Positions 62,739 through 64,000 of a DNA stretch of 64,000 nucleotides are shown one piece after another. Location: positions 6,959,501 to 7,023,500 of the forward strand of contig JAZGTH010000019.1 of assembly GCA_036877525.1 (NCBI GenBank). Direction: 5' to 3'. Both the position numbers and the translations under genes were made by a program. Numbering within the stretch: the stretch's first letter is position 1; each line of letters starts with the position of its first letter. The stretch comes from Chromobotia macracanthus. Its lineage: Eukaryota; Chordata; Actinopteri; Cypriniformes; Botiidae. The notes under the pieces are model-generated. The model did not search any database and was not told the DNA's origin. It saw only the letters and a list, made by a program, of their open reading frames with translations.

Positions 62739-64000
62739 CAAGACTTTGTCATGAATCACAGACACAAAATCCACAATGAAAACTGGAAAAGGAGTCACAC
62801 GCCCTCTCTCACATGCCCCTCTGAAGTCTCTCACGCACACACAACACATGCACAAATACCAATTTCCCGAAACACTCTGGCATTCTCTTTAACACGAGGA
62901 TCTGGAAGATCTCAGCATGACCTTTGTGGTCTGGAGAGCTCACTACACCGACCACGGATGACCTGACTGAAAACCATCCAGAAGAGTGACGAACCAACTC
63001 GCATCGTCCTCACAGAGTTCCCAAGGCAACCAGTGTGTTGACGAATCCCCTTACCCTGTCTTCAGTTTGTTCATACATTCATCCATCATTTGCCATGGTG
63101 AGAGAAGTTTGTCTCTTCTCTGTTTGAACTGATTTGGAGAGACTGTACATTGCACATTCGGCTGAAATGATCAAAAGGGACATGACATGTAATTGGAATA
63201 CTTTAATCGTGTACTCCACATTAATTGGCTCCGTCTGCGTAAACGCCCAGGGTCACCACGTGTGATTGGATAGACTAAACAGGACCCTTCTCATTCATCC
63301 AGCCTAAAGCTTTCTGGTCTGGATGTTCAGATATTGGTGACCCCTTCCAGCGTGACGTGAGCTCAATATTCTCTCCGTTGAGCTGTTGACAAGCAATAGA
63401 CTGAGAGTAAAACAGTCAAAAACATGTAACACTAACCGTGTGCAAATCACCTAAACATATGCACTATTGATATGATCAACAATAAGAGATAGTAGATACT
63501 TTAGACTTGTAATGTGGAGTCAAGCTACTTGTTTCTGAAGTTAACGCTTTTCTTTAATTACCACACTGGCTACATATACACACACACACACACACACACA
63601 GAAAACGTCTCTTCATAGCTTGAGAACAGCAACAGAACAACAAGCACACATCAGTAACAGCACAACAGAAAACTCATAACACATCACACATAACCTAGCT
63701 TCTGGTCTTGAGACAGTAACACTGCCAAGAAATTATTTTCCTAATCAGTAATAATTGTCTTGTTTTACAGTTGAAGTATTTGAACATCCTTAAAACAAGC
63801 TTAATTTAAGCAAACTATGTATCTTGATTTTTTTTTTATTTTTTTTTAACTTTTTTTGGTAAGCTGACTTTTCTTGTTTATAACCCTCACAACGTTTTGT
63901 CAGATTAATGCTTTCTGATGCAAATTGCCAATGGGGTAAGAAAAAACAACTGACCGCATATTCTCCAAAAACAGCTGACAGAGCAAATGTATCTGATGTG
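62739..64000 (+). other. nfix 3' untranslated region (continues past the window)
   Basis: From the stop codon to the window end I see no acceptor, gene or consensus AATAAA/ATTAAA signal, so the last exon probably extends beyond 64000. NFI genes commonly have 3' UTRs of several kilobases. It includes a (CA)n run at about 63575-63600 and a U-rich stretch at 63827-63858. The exact polyadenylation site is outside or undetected. Confidence 0.6.
63575..63600. repeat. (CA)n microsatellite in the 3' UTR
   Basis: Pure AC run within the probable 3' UTR; would place a CA-repeat hnRNP L site in the mature mRNA. Confidence 0.9.

Overview
This 64-kb window is vertebrate chromosomal DNA and is almost entirely one gene: nuclear factor I X (nfix), on the + strand, from its first coding exon (ATG at 1526) to its stop codon (TGA at 62736-62738), with at least 1.2 kb of 3' untranslated sequence running to the window edge. 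The organism is a teleost fish, most likely a cyprinid (carp/minnow group). The reasons are the microsatellite-dense AT-rich introns, several copies of the short elements with 'gggtgagtaaataatgacagaatttt' type ends that are abundant in cyprinids, and tRNA-derived SINE pieces of cyprinid type. I cannot tell which teleost duplicate (nfixa or nfixb) this is.

Eleven coding exons join without a frame break into a 501-codon protein: 1526-1552, 21735-22266, 50517-50579, 50885-50959, 51164-51284, 51576-51703, 54979-55110, 57586-57755, 58723-58873, 60662-60753, 62724-62738. All junctions are GT-AG. The N-terminus MYSPYCLTQ and C-terminus SWFL are characteristic of NFIX rather than NFIA, NFIB or NFIC. 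Residues 10-186 (exon 2) are the NFI DNA-binding/dimerisation domain. Exons 3-11 encode the proline-, serine-rich transactivation part.

Layout: 1-1525, 5' flank and CpG-rich promoter with an upstream ORF; 1553-21734, intron 1 (20.2 kb), holding two further CpG-rich islets (15.86-16.03 kb and 17.22-17.35 kb), a possible alternative first exon, a consensus NFI-binding palindrome and conserved-looking non-coding blocks; 22267-50516, intron 2 (28.3 kb), holding a 2.1-kb 17-bp minisatellite, degraded hAT/MITE/SINE elements, and probable enhancer blocks; 50580-62723, the compact 3' half with short introns whose ends are rich in AC and GT repeats.

No second protein-coding gene, rRNA, functional tRNA, CRISPR array or autonomous transposon ORF is visible. 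The most interesting points are (i) AC tracts just inside donors and GT tracts replacing the polypyrimidine tract at the acceptors of exons 9 and 10, which could form competing RNA pairings controlling exon 9 skipping; (ii) a phase-compatible 36-nt microexon candidate between exons 5 and 6; (iii) an alternative terminal exon candidate in intron 9; (iv) an alternative first-exon candidate at 15983; (v) the NFI palindrome suggesting autoregulation; and (vi) the minisatellite made of well over a hundred near-regular units carrying AGAACA steroid-receptor-like half-sites.
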